Assembly (NCBI GenBank): GCA_945910005.1
Contig: OX246746.1
Span: 17,774,995 to 17,838,994 of the forward strand
DNA from: Isoperla grammatica
Lineage: Eukaryota > Arthropoda > Insecta > Plecoptera > Perlodidae
Reading direction: 5' to 3'
Length of the DNA stretch: 64,000 bases
The notes under the pieces are model-generated. The model was not told the origin of the DNA and did no database searches. It was given only the letters and a program-made list of their open reading frames with translations. Shown one piece after another: positions 60,901 through 63,445 of the stretch. Numbering within the stretch: position 1 is the first letter of the stretch; every line of letters starts with the position of its first letter. A program made the translations under genes and the position numbers.

Positions 60901-63445
60901 GATAAGGTGATCACCGGTTTTGGTCGTTATGAGAAGGCTGTGACCCAATCACAGCCATCCATTCGCCTTCCGTAACGACAGAAACCGGTGAGAAATTTAC
61001 CACAGATTTAGAGAATCGGGCTCCAGGTCTACCCTCGTACCCTTCTACTCTCGTCTTGTATCGGCACAAACAGCTTCTACGATCCAGTATCAGGTCATAT
61101 CATATGTTACATTCGTTATCTATCAGTAATAATGAGGGGGGTGGGGTAAGGGAAGGGGCGCCACCTGTATCTGACACATTGAGATAACGCTATCGGGCAG
61201 GTAGAGAACATATGGTAACTTTTATCTACAATATAGTTGAGATATGTGCTAGGTGGATGGGTAGCCAATTATCTGATTCCACGAATTCGTAAACAACGTC
61301 ACACAGAAACGATAACCGCAGCAGCTCACAACACTGAACTTGAGTTAAAAACGTAAAATAAAAATTGCAATGTTTTTTTAGATTCTGGGGGTGAGGGGGG
61401 GCGGGGGTTTTTGTCCAGGTACGACTGCTATTTTCTTTTCTCCCACAGCCTGTACAGTCCTACCTCGCCAACGGTTGTCCCAGTGTGCGACATGTACGAA
61501 TAAAACAATGGAAGCTCGCGAGGAGCTCTTGAATGACAGAAACATAGTCGCATGATTTACATTTAATTTGAAAGAAAGGTTTTGAGTTGTTGAACAACCA
61601 TTCCGAAGCAAATTCGATCCGACAATCTTTATGGAAATGTATTTAAATTCCCCTCTCCCCAAGACAAGCAGCGTGGCGCCACATTATCGATTATCCCTAA
61701 AAGTAAAGCCAAGGAAATCCTTTTCAAATTCGATTAGTGGCGTACAAAAATGCAAACTTGCCCAAAAACACGGGATTTCCTATGTACCTGTACTGAGTTT
61801 TGAGAGATTTACAGGTCCCGAAAATATTAACACCAATAAGACTGCGTAAATGTAACGCAAAATAAATAGCACATTGACTATTGTTTTGCAAATCTACTGA
61901 ACCAATTCCCAAAGCACGAATTGCACGAGGGCAAACCCTTCTGATATGAGCCTTCTTTTTCATTCGTAAAACTCAAAATTGAGCAACCCTCGAGAGTGTA
62001 TTTTGATTCTTGAATGTCAAATACATTATAATTATACTTATTGAACGGAAGGTTATTTATATAGTAAGAAAGAATATAAAAAATCGAACCCAGATCTCCT
62101 ACTCGCACTAATGTATTATATGCCTATAACGTCATAATATCCTCATAGTGGCTTACTATAGAAACCGCATTACATATTGTCACACCCACACCATAGCATC
62201 ATATGCAATCACATCATTTCGTATAAATATGATAATAGTAGGCCTATCAATATTAATCAAATTCTACTAAATCACATTATAAGTTTTGACAAATACATTT
62301 ATGCCAACAAATTCAGGATAGTTCCATTACAAAATGATGACAGTTGCATTGTGCAATGAAATCCTTCCAAACGGTTCTGGTTAACAAAAGTGGTAAATTA
62401 CGTATACACCTGTAGGCATGATTACTTGTATTGTAATAATACGCGCAAATAACTGCCTCTGAGAAAAACTATCAAAATGGGAAACTGTTGGCAGATATTT
62501 GTAAGGTCTAAGAAAGTACTCATCATACATTCTTTTCTCTTTGATGAGTCTAGTATGGTTACGTGAAATAGTTCGTAGGAAAATGAATTTAAAGCAAATT
62601 TAAACAATTTTTTGGGGCTGTAGGCTAGCCCAAAGCTCGTCAATTACCTGGCGGAGGTTCGGTAACCCTCAGTCAGGTCGTCTCGTGGGCACGAAAATCG
62701 CAATTCTCGTTCCCACTACAAAAACTGGTTTATTTCTTAAATATTATAATAATATATTATTTAAAATTTGATTTAAAATCACTTTAAAATGTAGATAGCA
62801 TGCAAGTATAATTCAATTATTTCAATTTGATATAATTTCGTTTTTCGTTTTGACAGATCAATTAATTTGTTTTGTCAGATGATTCTCCCATTTGAATAAC
62901 ATGTGATTTTTTACAATTGTGGAAATGGATGGTATGACCTGACTTCAACAGAACATTATAATTAATATAATTGTAATTTTTTTGATAAGAAATGCAGTGT
63001 GATGTGTGGTTACAGTTTTATTCATGTAAGTAGGTCTACTCGCTTTTCTGTCAGCATCCCAATGAACGCCCCCCCACCCCACCCCCCTTCCCAACCTTAC
63101 CCTCAGTCCACCACCACAACGTAATTAACACAAGGTAGTACTACTCACCCTGGCTGTCAAAACTCCTCGGACTGTCAGCCCAACTTGAGGTGAGAATCTC
63201 ACTTCCACCCCAGGATCAATCACCAGTTCCCCTGTCCAGTCGATCACCAGATCCTCCCTCAAAAGATAGGGACTCCGGGATCTTTCCAACCTCTGTCGAT
63301 TGGCAATAATCCCTCCGGGCAAATCTGTAATTTGCGCTGGCTGAGGCGACGAGATTGTCTCGTACACAAATAATTCAACATCACTATCACAGTTGATTGA
63401 AGAGAACACGATGCACAACAAAGTACACGAAAAAACAAACCCCAT
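202..63445 (-). CDS. bark: bark beetle/Anakonda orthologue, complete 30-exon coding region (2930 aa)
   Basis: In Drosophila this protein (Bark beetle/Anakonda, the triple-repeat protein) sits at tricellular junctions and organises septate-junction epithelia; the role here is inferred from homology. Seen in the sequence: signal peptide 1-19; SRCR domains at about 123-228, 975-1085 and 1793-1930; CUB-like domains at about 412-494, 1220-1343 and 2114-2198; beta-helix repeats rich in N and G between them; C-type lectin-like domain 2490-2585; membrane helix about 2604-2625; cytoplasmic tail 2626-2930 ending ETAM. Each module opens with a PGV-rich segment such as DPGVEVRFSPQVGLTVRG. Coding exons (high to low): 63149-63445, 44767-44927, 44052-44242, 39419-39763, 38634-38872, 38047-38296, 36356-37406, 33554-33695, 32451-32741, 31543-31706, 30029-30255, 29014-29202, 28125-28372, 27156-27390, 26601-26715, 25299-26059, 24724-25022, 23523-23763, 22434-22534, 21670-21944, 19795-20055, 9076-9333, 8364-8617, 7229-7440, 5571-5801, 4716-4966, 4104-4371, 3422-3623, 2407-2666, 202-975. 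All phases agree and the sum is divisible by 3. The 3' UTR and poly(A) site lie beyond position 1. Confidence 0.93.
976..1994. other. bark intron 29, no gene seen
   Basis: AT-rich intron between the membrane exon and the tail exon. Apart from the flanking (CATA)n tract I see no conserved frame or repeat pair. Confidence 0.7.
1995..2135. repeat. (CATA)n microsatellite
   Basis: About 35 near-perfect ACAT/CATA tetramers in bark intron 29. The frame through it on the minus strand (MYVCMYVC...) is an artefact. Confidence 0.97.
2407..2666 (-). CDS. bark: bark exon 29: transmembrane helix and juxtamembrane region
   Basis: Residues 2587-2673. A short stalk (LIDPLSWRDDILT) precedes a membrane helix (VAVIGVVGLAILLVALAAGF) and a basic stop-transfer segment (SKSRHRHIERLERR), giving a type I topology. 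Donor CCC|GTAAGT, phase 0. Confidence 0.93.
3020..3206. repeat. imperfect inverted repeat
   Basis: GAGTGCTCTTTCTTATGAAT near 3024 pairs with ATTCATAAGAGCACTTCATT near 3182, with a central GTTGCAACTTGCAAC. It is in bark intron 28. Confidence 0.65.
3422..3623 (-). CDS. bark: bark exon 28: second half of lectin-like domain
   Basis: Residues 2520-2586. HVWVQN takes the place of the lectin WIGL-type strand. CTVFAYQTIDIDDCRQLNPF ends the domain at LCE. The EPN or QPD sugar-binding triplet is absent, so sugar binding through calcium is doubtful. Donor CAG|GTTTGT, phase 1. Confidence 0.9.
3692..4074. mobile_element. near-perfect 383-bp palindromic foldback element flanked by TTAA
   Basis: Two arms of about 180 bp are almost exactly complementary around a short loop near 3880 (GGCTTTTCA arms). 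TTAA lies at each end (3688-3691, 4075-4078). It occupies most of the intron that splits the lectin-like domain. A half copy of the same family lies at about 31980-32100 in intron 9. Confidence 0.9.
4104..4371 (-). CDS. bark: bark exon 27: end of module 3 and first half of lectin-like domain
   Basis: Residues 2430-2519. INAKHNYWSYNE is the third copy of the module-closing W motif. CPPSWMQVGDTCYIY and AFEEARLFC open a C-type lectin-like fold. Donor CGG|GTAACA, phase 0. Confidence 0.91.
4716..4966 (-). CDS. bark: bark exon 26: end of beta-helix, module 3
   Basis: Residues 2347-2429. SNFTYNYVQDNTGLHILEVS, then TTSHNGFYKNF and the closing motif NDYEIVTVNTS. Donor ATT|GTAAGT, phase 2. Confidence 0.91.
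5565..5574 (-). promoter_or_regulatory. bark: GC 5' splice site of bark intron 25
   Basis: The minus strand reads AACAG|GCAAGT, with GC at 5570-5569. Strong pairing to U1 elsewhere in the site is typical of GC-AG introns. All other bark donors in this window are GT. Confidence 0.85.
5571..5801 (-). CDS. bark: bark exon 25: beta-helix, module 3, ending in a GC donor
   Basis: Residues 2270-2346. NNLVRKNQGGLVIRADSRGS and then WIHNNLFVDNVNNPALYVEG. The exon ends AAACAG followed by GCAAGT, the usual context of the rare GC-AG intron class. No in-frame GT donor fits the phase-0 junction to exon 26. Confidence 0.9.
5844..6246. mobile_element. 403-bp hAT MITE, copy 1 of family (GGGATGCAC ends)
   Basis: Ends GGGATGCAC and complement, followed inward by runs of ATCGATAAT. 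CCTGATAA flanks it on both sides (5836-5843, 6247-6254). It lies in bark intron 24. Confidence 0.9.
6427..6700 (-). mobile_element. tRNA-derived SINE, full copy with 11-bp target duplication
   Basis: On the minus strand the head begins GCCGATAGAGGTGGCTCAGC and includes a B box (GGTTCGATTCC). The body carries GAGGTTTTCCTCAGTCG and CCTGAAGAGGGGCACATC. TATGTACCATA flanks it at 6416-6426 and 6701-6711. Confidence 0.92.
6832..6966 (+). pseudogene. C-terminal fragment of a non-LTR retroelement
   Basis: Reads LQTGHDLLAKHLHRFGVLES then CRMCGVVEQNRKHLFEC, the CxxC..H..C motif that ends many LINE polyproteins. Stops on both sides. Confidence 0.68.
7229..7440 (-). CDS. bark: bark exon 24: beta-helix, module 3
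   Basis: Residues 2199-2269. RDVQHNISYSVLSNNREGAV, then VTMEWNQIDQNCQKMYG and AAIHMDIQNTQNIYFR. Acceptor TTATTCTAG, donor AGG|GTAAGA, phase 0. Confidence 0.92.
7799..7970 (-). mobile_element. interspersed repeat, truncated minus-strand copy of the 33246 family
   Basis: Contains CCCACTCAGTAATTAAACTG and CATATGAATCAGTGATTGGA, the complement of the 33246 copy, and stops short of its 5' third. Confidence 0.78.
8364..8617 (-). CDS. bark: bark exon 23: CUB-like domain 3
   Basis: Residues 2114-2198. SITLYDGDIYNVSSDVIGQI and SLSIRLFAHGASNIHGFIAE match the CUB strand pattern of exon 6. Donor TTCA|GTAAGT, phase 1. Confidence 0.91.
9076..9333 (-). CDS. bark: bark exon 22: start of module 3 CUB-like region, with a tandemly copied acceptor
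   Basis: Residues 2028-2113. EDTLGVGISALSLTGEG, then EIHLPYNLFSLIDICDTAKE and ERVLVYYKYDNNPVNC. The true acceptor TTGTTGCAG is at 9334. Three further acceptor-plus-exon-start copies lie upstream to about 9600. Donor CCG|GTAAGG, phase 2. Confidence 0.92.
9334..9600 (-). repeat. bark: 82-bp tandem array copying the exon 22 acceptor
   Basis: Three diverged copies of the intron end plus about 18-25 nt of exon 22 start. The acceptor boundaries are at about 9415, 9497 and 9581, spaced 82, 82 and 84 bp. Each has a TTGTTGCAG-like or slightly changed acceptor. Reading on from the 9415 acceptor meets a stop after about 28 codons. Confidence 0.9.
10736..11152. mobile_element. probable old MITE with GGTTGCCAGAT ends
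   Basis: GGGTTGCCAGATTA near 10738 and TATCTGGCAACC near 11139 are inverted. Flanking duplications are not clean. The interior is GC- and CpG-rich relative to the intron. Confidence 0.5.
11650..12180. repeat. AGGCCTA-rich stretch
   Basis: The densest run of the AGGCCTA motif in the window, within bark intron 21. No coding frame of note. Confidence 0.85.
13095..13371. mobile_element. 277-bp hAT MITE (TAGGGTTGCCAA ends)
   Basis: Ends TAGGGTTGCCAA and TTGGCAACCCTA, flanked by exact AAGGGACC at 13087-13094 and 13372-13379. Confidence 0.92.
14262..14680 (+). pseudogene. 3' end of a non-LTR retrotransposon ORF2 with GAT-repeat tail
   Basis: Reads MKFLISIVGKTRWDRIRNDN, RRLKWFGHVKRMERERLPRR, RGRPRQRWHDKVRKD and DRRRWRGL, the familiar C-terminal region of insect and other invertebrate LINE reverse transcriptases. 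A GATGATGATGATGATGATG run directly follows the stop and marks the 3' end of a 5'-truncated insertion. Confidence 0.82.
15145..17022 (-). CDS. possible nested gene: secreted or membrane protein of ~25 hydrophobic 22-residue repeats
   Basis: Unrecognised. The reading frame of 625 codons runs from ATG at 17022 to TAA just below 15145, inside bark intron 21 and on the same strand. It begins with a signal-peptide-like leader (MLKAFQKSTVIQLLLLALLS). About 25 tandem copies of a 22-residue unit follow (core MGYPFFIDPRMIQLPGLV), and the protein ends in a non-repeat hydrophobic tail (FIILVTTFSCVVVALAWW, then SNTVIPNPSDC). A good acceptor (CTGTCATACAG) falls just before the leucine run, so the real first exon may lie further upstream. 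Unit-to-unit changes are mild in this frame: P codon CCA/CCG (silent), Y/F, V/A, V/L, R/H, G/S. The counter-argument is that a 66-bp unit keeps about two of six frames open by chance, so this could be a minisatellite with no product. Confidence 0.45.
   Translation of the reverse strand: MLKAFQKSTVIQLLLLALLSSGFIDVVVLGVMGYPFFIDPRMIQLPGLVMLGVMGYPFFIDPRMIQLPGLVMLGVMGYLFFIDPRMIQLPGLVMLGVMGYPFFIDPRMIQLPGLVMLGVMGYPFFIDPRMIQLPGLVMLGVMGFPFFIDPRMIQLPGLVMLGVMGFPFFIDPRMIQLPGLVMLGLMGYPFFIDPRMIQLPGLVMLGVMSYTFIIDSRMIQLPGLAMLGVMGYPFFIDPHMIQLPGLVMLGVMGYPFFIDPRMIQLPGLVMLGVMGYPFFIDPRMIQLPGLVMLGVMGYPFFIDPRMIQLPGLVMLGVMGYPFFIDPRMIQLPGLVMLGVMGYPFFIDPRMIQLPGLVMLGVMGYPFFIDPRMIQLPGLVMLGVMGFPFFIDPRMIQLPGLVMLGVMGFPFFIDPRMIQLPGLVMLGVMGYPFFIDPRMIQLPGLVMLGVMGYPFFIDPHMIQLPGLVMLGVMGYPFFIDPRMIQLPGLVMLGVMGYPFFIDPRMIQLPGLVMLGVMGYPFFIDPRMIQLPGLVMLGVMGFPFFIDPRMIQLPGLVMLGVMGYPFFIDPRMIQLPGLVMLGVMGYTFIIDSRMIQLPFIILVTTFSCVVVALAWWSNTVIPNPSDC
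15238..16953. repeat. 66-bp minisatellite, about 26 units
   Basis: Twenty-five full and one partial copies of a 66-bp unit, nearly identical and without indels. Seven units carry CCTGG instead of CCCGG and five carry GAAGCC instead of GTAGCC. The order of these variants recurs (for example units 4-7 and 14-17), a sign of block duplication. The terminal unit at low coordinates and unit 18 share a variant block (ATCAATGATGAAGG). It is open in one frame on each strand. Confidence 0.97.
17566..17845 (+). mobile_element. SINE relic with internal 79-bp duplication
   Basis: Shares the tRNA B box (GGTTCGATACC) and the AATCACAAGGCAAATGCTGG body of the 6427 family. The segment starting GGACATTTCTTCCC is present twice in tandem (17688 and 17767). 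Confidence 0.75.
18520..19480 (+). pseudogene. degraded reverse transcriptase of a non-LTR element
   Basis: Frames broken by stops and shifts still spell LNWKAPGKDKVHNF, VDYKKAFGSIPLGWIIKVLQ, MPLANKLN and ISHLFYMDDILKIFARNN, that is the RT blocks with the YMDD-type catalytic motif. It lies in bark intron 21. Confidence 0.82.
19502..19732. repeat. 231-bp foldback 60 bp downstream of exon 21
   Basis: Arms such as CCTGATCAGAGCTCTTCAAC and its complement form a long hairpin with a CACTGTGCACACACTTGG-type loop. It lies next to the exon 21 donor. Confidence 0.85.
19795..20055 (-). CDS. bark: bark exon 21: beta-helix, module 3, with a tandemly copied acceptor
   Basis: Residues 1941-2027. It encodes FANGEFEQNLYEHRIHDVVT, then coils ending CASHGINLISPTDTTRLLFN. 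The true acceptor TTGTTCAG is at 20056. Five extra copies of acceptor plus exon start lie just upstream (20056-20690). Only the copy at 20055 continues into a full exon with a donor (CAG|GTAAGA at 19795/19794). Confidence 0.92.
20056..20690 (-). repeat. bark: 118-bp tandem array copying the exon 21 acceptor
   Basis: Five additional 118-bp units upstream of exon 21. Each has the end of the intron (branch/pyrimidine region and TTCAG) plus about 60-70 nt of the exon start, then jumps back to intron sequence. Boundaries equivalent to the true 20055/20056 site recur every 118 bp up to about 20645. No copy has a donor. Since 118 is not a multiple of 3, use of an upstream acceptor would shift the frame. 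Confidence 0.93.
21670..21944 (-). CDS. bark: bark exon 20: SRCR domain 3, main part
   Basis: Residues 1850-1940. VVCRELGFDPLNVYISHG, LQCVGDEDRYQDC and FVFIHCGE carry the remaining SRCR cysteines. The exon then enters the helix with DHTQDYWGGVR. Donor CAG|GTAATA, phase 2. Confidence 0.92.
22030..22331. repeat. 302-bp foldback in bark intron 19
   Basis: Inverted arms AGGTCTCTCAC / GTGAGAGACCT, CAGGACCGCCCACA and CCGATTATCTAGTACAATTT with their complements, around a centre near 22180. Confidence 0.85.
22434..22534 (-). CDS. bark: bark exon 19: SRCR domain 3, first part
   Basis: Residues 1816-1849, 101 nt. FLEYYNYTTMQWVPLCDDHF is the SRCR segment preceding the first conserved cysteine pair. 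Donor CAG|GTAACA, phase 0. Confidence 0.88.
23523..23763 (-). CDS. bark: bark exon 18: module 3 cap and start of SRCR 3
   Basis: Residues 1736-1815. APGVVMEFAPNVGILVLGVL followed by MAKGRRSDEI matches the caps in exons 1 and 9. IRLCTGRNC opens SRCR 3. Donor TAG|GTAAGA, phase 1. Confidence 0.92.
24318..24520. repeat. foldback element, family with 33794-33959
   Basis: The outer arms GGTATATAATGTGAGGAAAG and complement enclose an inner hairpin (TTCACTCGAGAGAAGACTTC). The body motif TCGAAACGTCTCG and the GGTAAGCTGTTGGATCC right arm resemble the element at 33794. Confidence 0.8.
24724..25022 (-). CDS. bark: bark exon 17: end of module 2 and start of module 3 cap
   Basis: Residues 1636-1735. VDENWWGTSDVVEIKKRIFD is the module-closing W motif. 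RPYVVNADITIMPG begins the third cap. Donor GGG|GTAAGC, phase 0. Confidence 0.92.
25299..26059 (-). CDS. bark: bark exon 16: beta-helix, module 2
   Basis: Residues 1382-1635. Consecutive coils include NTEDAILVHS, DNGRGIYQFS, NKAGGFEVSL and NQCKSGLISIRG. It ends NALDYELLAG, the module-closing motif that recurs in exons 7 and 26. Donor CTG|GTAAGT, phase 1. Confidence 0.93.
26601..26715 (-). CDS. bark: bark exon 15: short beta-helix exon, module 2
   Basis: Residues 1344-1381, 115 nt. PIQDIKNRIVRGPIPTLTLI leads into KIKGNRHGIWASYYN, a typical coil. It is supported by phase and homology on both sides, because a single-exon ORF here is short. Confidence 0.88.
26804..27124. mobile_element. 321-bp MITE flanked by TTAA, piggyBac-like
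   Basis: The TTAA-CCAGTTCCGTGG left end is mirrored by CCACTGAACTGG-TTAA on the right. The TTAA target is the hallmark of piggyBac-type elements. It fills most of bark intron 14, 32 bp from exon 14. Confidence 0.75.
27156..27390 (-). CDS. bark: bark exon 14: CUB-like domain 2
   Basis: Residues 1266-1343. It begins CKPGYVIGIQLLNPI, with STEQIVIYDAQT and FGVVMDYRSG as strand segments. The segment order matches the CUB-like domains of modules 1 and 3. Donor CAAG|GTAAAG, phase 1. Confidence 0.9.
27391..28124. other. bark intron 13, possible transposon relic only
   Basis: Holds a stretch (about 27540-27790, plus strand) that reads in broken frames like the end of an old transposon ORF (FIDLGISQMMYTPTT), followed by AATAAA-rich sequence. 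Family not identified. Confidence 0.4.
28125..28372 (-). CDS. bark: bark exon 13: start of CUB-like domain 2
   Basis: Residues 1183-1265. STLENNKVAGIRHNP ends the helix. PYSPIFIPSNVNDVNLDNG to RNFFIK begins CUB-like 2. Donor AAG|GTGATT, phase 0. Confidence 0.89.
29014..29202 (-). CDS. bark: bark exon 12: beta-helix, module 2
   Basis: Residues 1120-1182. Two or three coils: HALENVRIVDNLQDGLGILY and NRGSGISFKQLGLKITG. Donor CAG|GTACGG, phase 1. Confidence 0.9.
30029..30255 (-). CDS. bark: bark exon 11: SRCR domain 2, second half
   Basis: Residues 1044-1119. SRCR cysteines occur in NVRCTEDD, LTNCRSEY, ENSCSH and VGLRCYE. It is followed by the first coils of beta-helix 2 (SWAGVRLGVLAEHSDLQFIT). 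Donor CAG|GTATGT, phase 1. Confidence 0.92.
30340..30892. mobile_element. 553-bp MITE with CCGTATTGACCCGAATA ends and TA duplication
   Basis: Terminal inverted repeats CCGTATTGACCCGAATATA and complement, flanked by TA, as in mariner/pogo-type elements. The GC-rich interior has no transposase. Immediately after it, up to 31077, is a relic with TTTGAATTAACGAGGGACTA, probably another MITE end. Confidence 0.88.
31078..31409. mobile_element. truncated, diverged copy 3 of the same hAT MITE family
   Basis: Shares the body (ACGATAATAAATTTACAAA, TTTTGGCGGTATAT, ATTCGATAATATT) and the right end (TTGTGTGCAACCCTA), but the left terminus is missing. Confidence 0.8.
31543..31706 (-). CDS. bark: bark exon 10: SRCR domain 2, first half
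   Basis: Residues 990-1043. GKWGTVCNYGWTMLDAALVC and then HQLGLVLNPDDW form the SRCR signature. Acceptor TGTTTAG at 31707, donor TTAG|GTAACT, phase 2. Confidence 0.9.
32451..32741 (-). CDS. bark: bark exon 9: opening cap of module 2
   Basis: Residues 893-989. The second copy of the cap (QPGVTLRFPPGVGMMVAGKL) aligns with the caps in exons 1 and 17/18. SRCR 2 begins at PVRLLGGRTSREGRLQ. The exon is GC-richer than its surroundings. Donor CAG|GTACGT, phase 0. Confidence 0.92.
33246..33492 (+). mobile_element. interspersed repeat, copy of the CAATCACTGATTCATATG family
   Basis: Begins GCACTCAATAAATTCAAAGT and ends GTGGGTAGACTCTAAATGTG. Other copies are 59959-60196 (plus) and 7799-7970 (minus, 5'-truncated). 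It is SINE-like in size with an A/T-rich end, but no tRNA head was seen. Confidence 0.8.
33554..33695 (-). CDS. bark: bark exon 8: module 1 to module 2 linker
   Basis: Residues 845-892. A hydrophobic, proline-rich linker (AKIEYLPFLLHNSNPSTTLS) ending THTVGGE. Acceptor CTTACAG, donor GAG|GTAATT, phase 0. Confidence 0.9.
33794..33959. repeat. foldback element, family with 24318-24520
   Basis: The arms GTATTGAGAGGGAAAGAATT and complement enclose CCGAAACGTTCCG and GGTGAGCTGTTGGTTCC, similar in layout to the 24318 element. Confidence 0.8.
34542..34986. mobile_element. 445-bp hAT MITE (TAGGGCTGCCCAACGATA ends)
   Basis: Perfect inverted ends TAGGGCTGCCCAACGATA and complement. The candidate 8-bp flanks ATATATAG and ATACATAA match at 6 of 8. 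The interior is full of CGATATCG-like motifs. Confidence 0.88.
35728..36132. mobile_element. 405-bp hAT MITE, copy 2 of the same family
   Basis: Ends TAGGGATGCACACGATAAT and complement. ATATTAAC flanks it exactly on both sides (35720-35727, 36133-36140). It is opposite in orientation to the copy at 5844. Confidence 0.92.
36356..37406 (-). CDS. bark: bark exon 7: long beta-helix exon, module 1
   Basis: Residues 495-845, the largest exon. It holds many successive coils in which a short hydrophobic strand alternates with N/G-rich turns (NNGRGVAI, NNNHVAGIHV, NQGDGINITYTG, NKGYGIAVWL). It ends in the module-closing motif NYEIGSHLEDQ followed by CTYNWLGSS. Many NxS/T sequons indicate heavy N-glycosylation. 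Donor AG|GTAAGT, phase 2. Confidence 0.93.
38047..38296 (-). CDS. bark: bark exon 6: CUB-like domain 1
   Basis: Residues 412-494. PGHVLTLHFVSMVTDRNG, ATVEIFDGSS and NNVFIRYKAEA match the strand pattern of a CUB-type jelly roll. The calcium-site residues of canonical CUB domains are not obvious. The donor A|GTACGT gives phase 1; an alternative split a few bases away cannot be excluded. Confidence 0.87.
38634..38872 (-). CDS. bark: bark exon 5: beta-helix to CUB-like linker, module 1
   Basis: Residues 332-411. One further coil (GYGLYVNSSSGLAHLDSC, then NGADGVRYIHHDE) leads into a Cys-containing linker ending VKDCSK. Donor AAA|GTAAGC, phase 0. Confidence 0.9.
39419..39763 (-). CDS. bark: bark exon 4: end of SRCR 1 and first beta-helix coils
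   Basis: Residues 217-331. It begins DYHPDLGIQC, the last cysteine of SRCR 1. It then passes into short parallel coils of the beta-helix type (HHWRGLRFENAKF, LSFVDVRFAGSG, YNGINITLPNSPIVLYNCTL). The acceptor lies in a run ending TTTAAG. Confidence 0.9.
40034..40249 (-). pseudogene. BED-type zinc-finger fragment of a hAT transposase
   Basis: An open frame with KSDVWRYFTVD, then CKFC about 13 residues on, then HTTTNLH. This is the aromatic, CxxC and His pattern of a BED finger found at the N-terminus of hAT transposases. It stops at the element's left end and reads outward, so it is cut off from any catalytic domain. The expected final His spacing is degraded. Confidence 0.65.
40476..40661 (+). 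mobile_element. tRNA-derived SINE with 13-bp target duplication, nested in the hAT
   Basis: The head resembles a serine-type tRNA (GGCCGAGG then GGTTCGAATCC, the A and B boxes). The body ends ATATGGGACGTAAAACCC with an ATC-rich tail. CATAAACAGTCAA flanks it at 40463-40475 and 40662-40674. A tail-only relic of the same family is at about 38424-38486. Confidence 0.88.
41335..41780. repeat. AGGCCTA-rich stretch
   Basis: Dense overlapping copies of the palindromic heptamer AGGCCTA/TAGGCCT, often fused as AGGCCTAGGCCTA. The same motif is dense at 11650-12180 and 45180-45300 and scattered through introns. Confidence 0.85.
41831..42389. mobile_element. 559-bp hAT MITE nested in the larger hAT
   Basis: Inverted ends TAGGGATGACATCGGGTA and complement. 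The flanks GTAATAAG and GCAATAAG are a target duplication with one mismatch. Only short meaningless frames lie inside. Confidence 0.88.
42555..42990. repeat. degenerate tandem repeat built on GGCGACGTATTGGCGATG
   Basis: About six or seven diverged copies of a roughly 60-bp motif around GACGTATTGGCGATG and TGACGATGAA, unusually CpG-rich for the surrounding intron. Confidence 0.6.
43028..43485. mobile_element. 458-bp inverted-repeat element with 3-bp flanking CAT, nested in the hAT
   Basis: The ends AGGTTTGTTCGCCCGACG and complement are flanked by CAT on both sides. The 3-bp duplication suggests a PIF/Harbinger-type MITE, though the usual TWA target is not matched. Near 43219 it holds a short ATG frame (MADEVFCVNMEESVDG...) running into a donor-like CCGTAAGT. 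Confidence 0.75.
44052..44242 (-). CDS. bark: bark exon 3: core of SRCR domain 1
   Basis: Residues 153-216. SRCR core motifs ACRQLGFQGG, CRGTEMSLLECQW and LGAGVC are visible. The Asn at the exon 2/3 junction makes an NWT glycosylation sequon. The donor TGTG|GTATGT leaves phase 1. Confidence 0.92.
44767..44927 (-). CDS. bark: bark exon 2: start of SRCR domain 1
   Basis: Residues 100-152. It continues the cap (GYPEDRITLTSAS) and opens SRCR 1 with IRLVDGPSILAGRVQIQHNG and then HWRSVC. The acceptor TTGCAG is at 44928 and the donor AAA|GTGAGT leaves phase 2. Confidence 0.9.
45421..45722. repeat. 302-bp foldback in bark intron 1
   Basis: Arms of about 120 bp (GGGTTTACATAACTGACTAG, GCAACAGGCTTCTCTCATTG and complements) around a centre near 45570. 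Confidence 0.88.
45730..49098. other. part of bark intron 1, no gene seen
   Basis: AT-rich sequence with no frame above about 80 codons that looks coding. Short internal duplication GCGCCGAACATAA near 47200. Confidence 0.65.
49099..49604. mobile_element. probable 506-bp hAT MITE (TAGAGCCC ends)
   Basis: Inverted TAGAGCCC and GGGCTCTA ends. The interior carries many TTCGCGAAAT-like motifs. The flanks AATATTGC and AATATAGT are only partly alike. Confidence 0.65.
49686..49852. repeat. foldback element, family with 51628-51796
   Basis: The arms ATACTTGACCCAAGACTACC and CATTCGTCACAGGC have complements near 49815-49850. Confidence 0.82.
51628..51796. repeat. foldback element, family with 49686-49852
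   Basis: The arms CTATACTTGGCCCGAAAC and GGCCAATCAGCGATC have complements to 51796. Same order of motifs as the element at 49686. Confidence 0.8.
52099..52425. repeat. two diverged direct copies of a CCGATCGAGCTGAAA motif
   Basis: GTCCGATCGAGCTGAAACTT and GTCCGATCGAGCTGAAATTT are about 165 bp apart, each followed by TTTCACACAG and AATGACAATA. Preceded by TTTGTCTGTCCGTTTGTCTG. Probably a relic of a longer tandem or transposable element. Confidence 0.7.
52908..52942. repeat. (AAAT)n microsatellite
   Basis: About eight tandem AAAT/AATA units. Other short tracts: (GATA)n at 32165-32187, (GATTT)n at 44460-44485, an ATC-rich tract at 57036-57140, a G run near 18318-18330 and a C run near 50820-50835. 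Confidence 0.9.
53480..53660 (+). mobile_element. old SINE relic of the 6427 family
   Basis: Retains CCGGACTGAAGG, TTCTTCAATCACAAGGCAAA and CCTCGGACTTCCC in order. The tRNA head is decayed. Another weak relic is at 60539-60660. Confidence 0.6.
57919..58077. repeat. 159-bp foldback in bark intron 1
   Basis: TAAAGTCGCTCCGCAGCAAC near 57923 pairs with GTTGCTGTGGAGCGACTTTA near 58054. The arms carry further inverted AATGTGAGT/GGCCAA motifs. Confidence 0.8.
58576..58855 (+). mobile_element. tRNA-derived SINE, second copy of the 6427 family
   Basis: The same head (GATAGAGGTAGCTCAGCGC, GGCTCGATTCC) and body in the plus direction in intron 1. Target duplication not clear. Confidence 0.88.
59959..60196 (+). 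mobile_element. interspersed repeat, same family as 33246
   Basis: About 90% alike by eye to the copy at 33246-33492 over its full length. Confidence 0.8.
60876..61024. repeat. 149-bp foldback in bark intron 1
   Basis: GGGCCCTGATTCT and ACCGGTTTTGGTCGTTA pair with TAACGACAGAAACCGGT and AGAATCGGGCTCC. Confidence 0.78.
61025..63148. other. 5' end of bark intron 1, no gene seen
   Basis: AT-rich, with one C-rich tract near 63068-63090. Enhancers are plausible in a first intron but nothing in the sequence identifies one. Confidence 0.6.
63149..63445 (-). CDS. bark: bark exon 1: signal peptide and first beta-helix cap
   Basis: Residues 1-99. The ATG at 63445 is followed by a hydrophobic leader (MGFVFSCTLLCIVFSSINC), a typical secretion signal. 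The end of the exon (about 66-99) carries the first PGV-rich segment that opens module 1. The donor AGG|GTGAGT is at 63149/63148, phase 0. Any 5' untranslated exon was not located. Confidence 0.92.
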
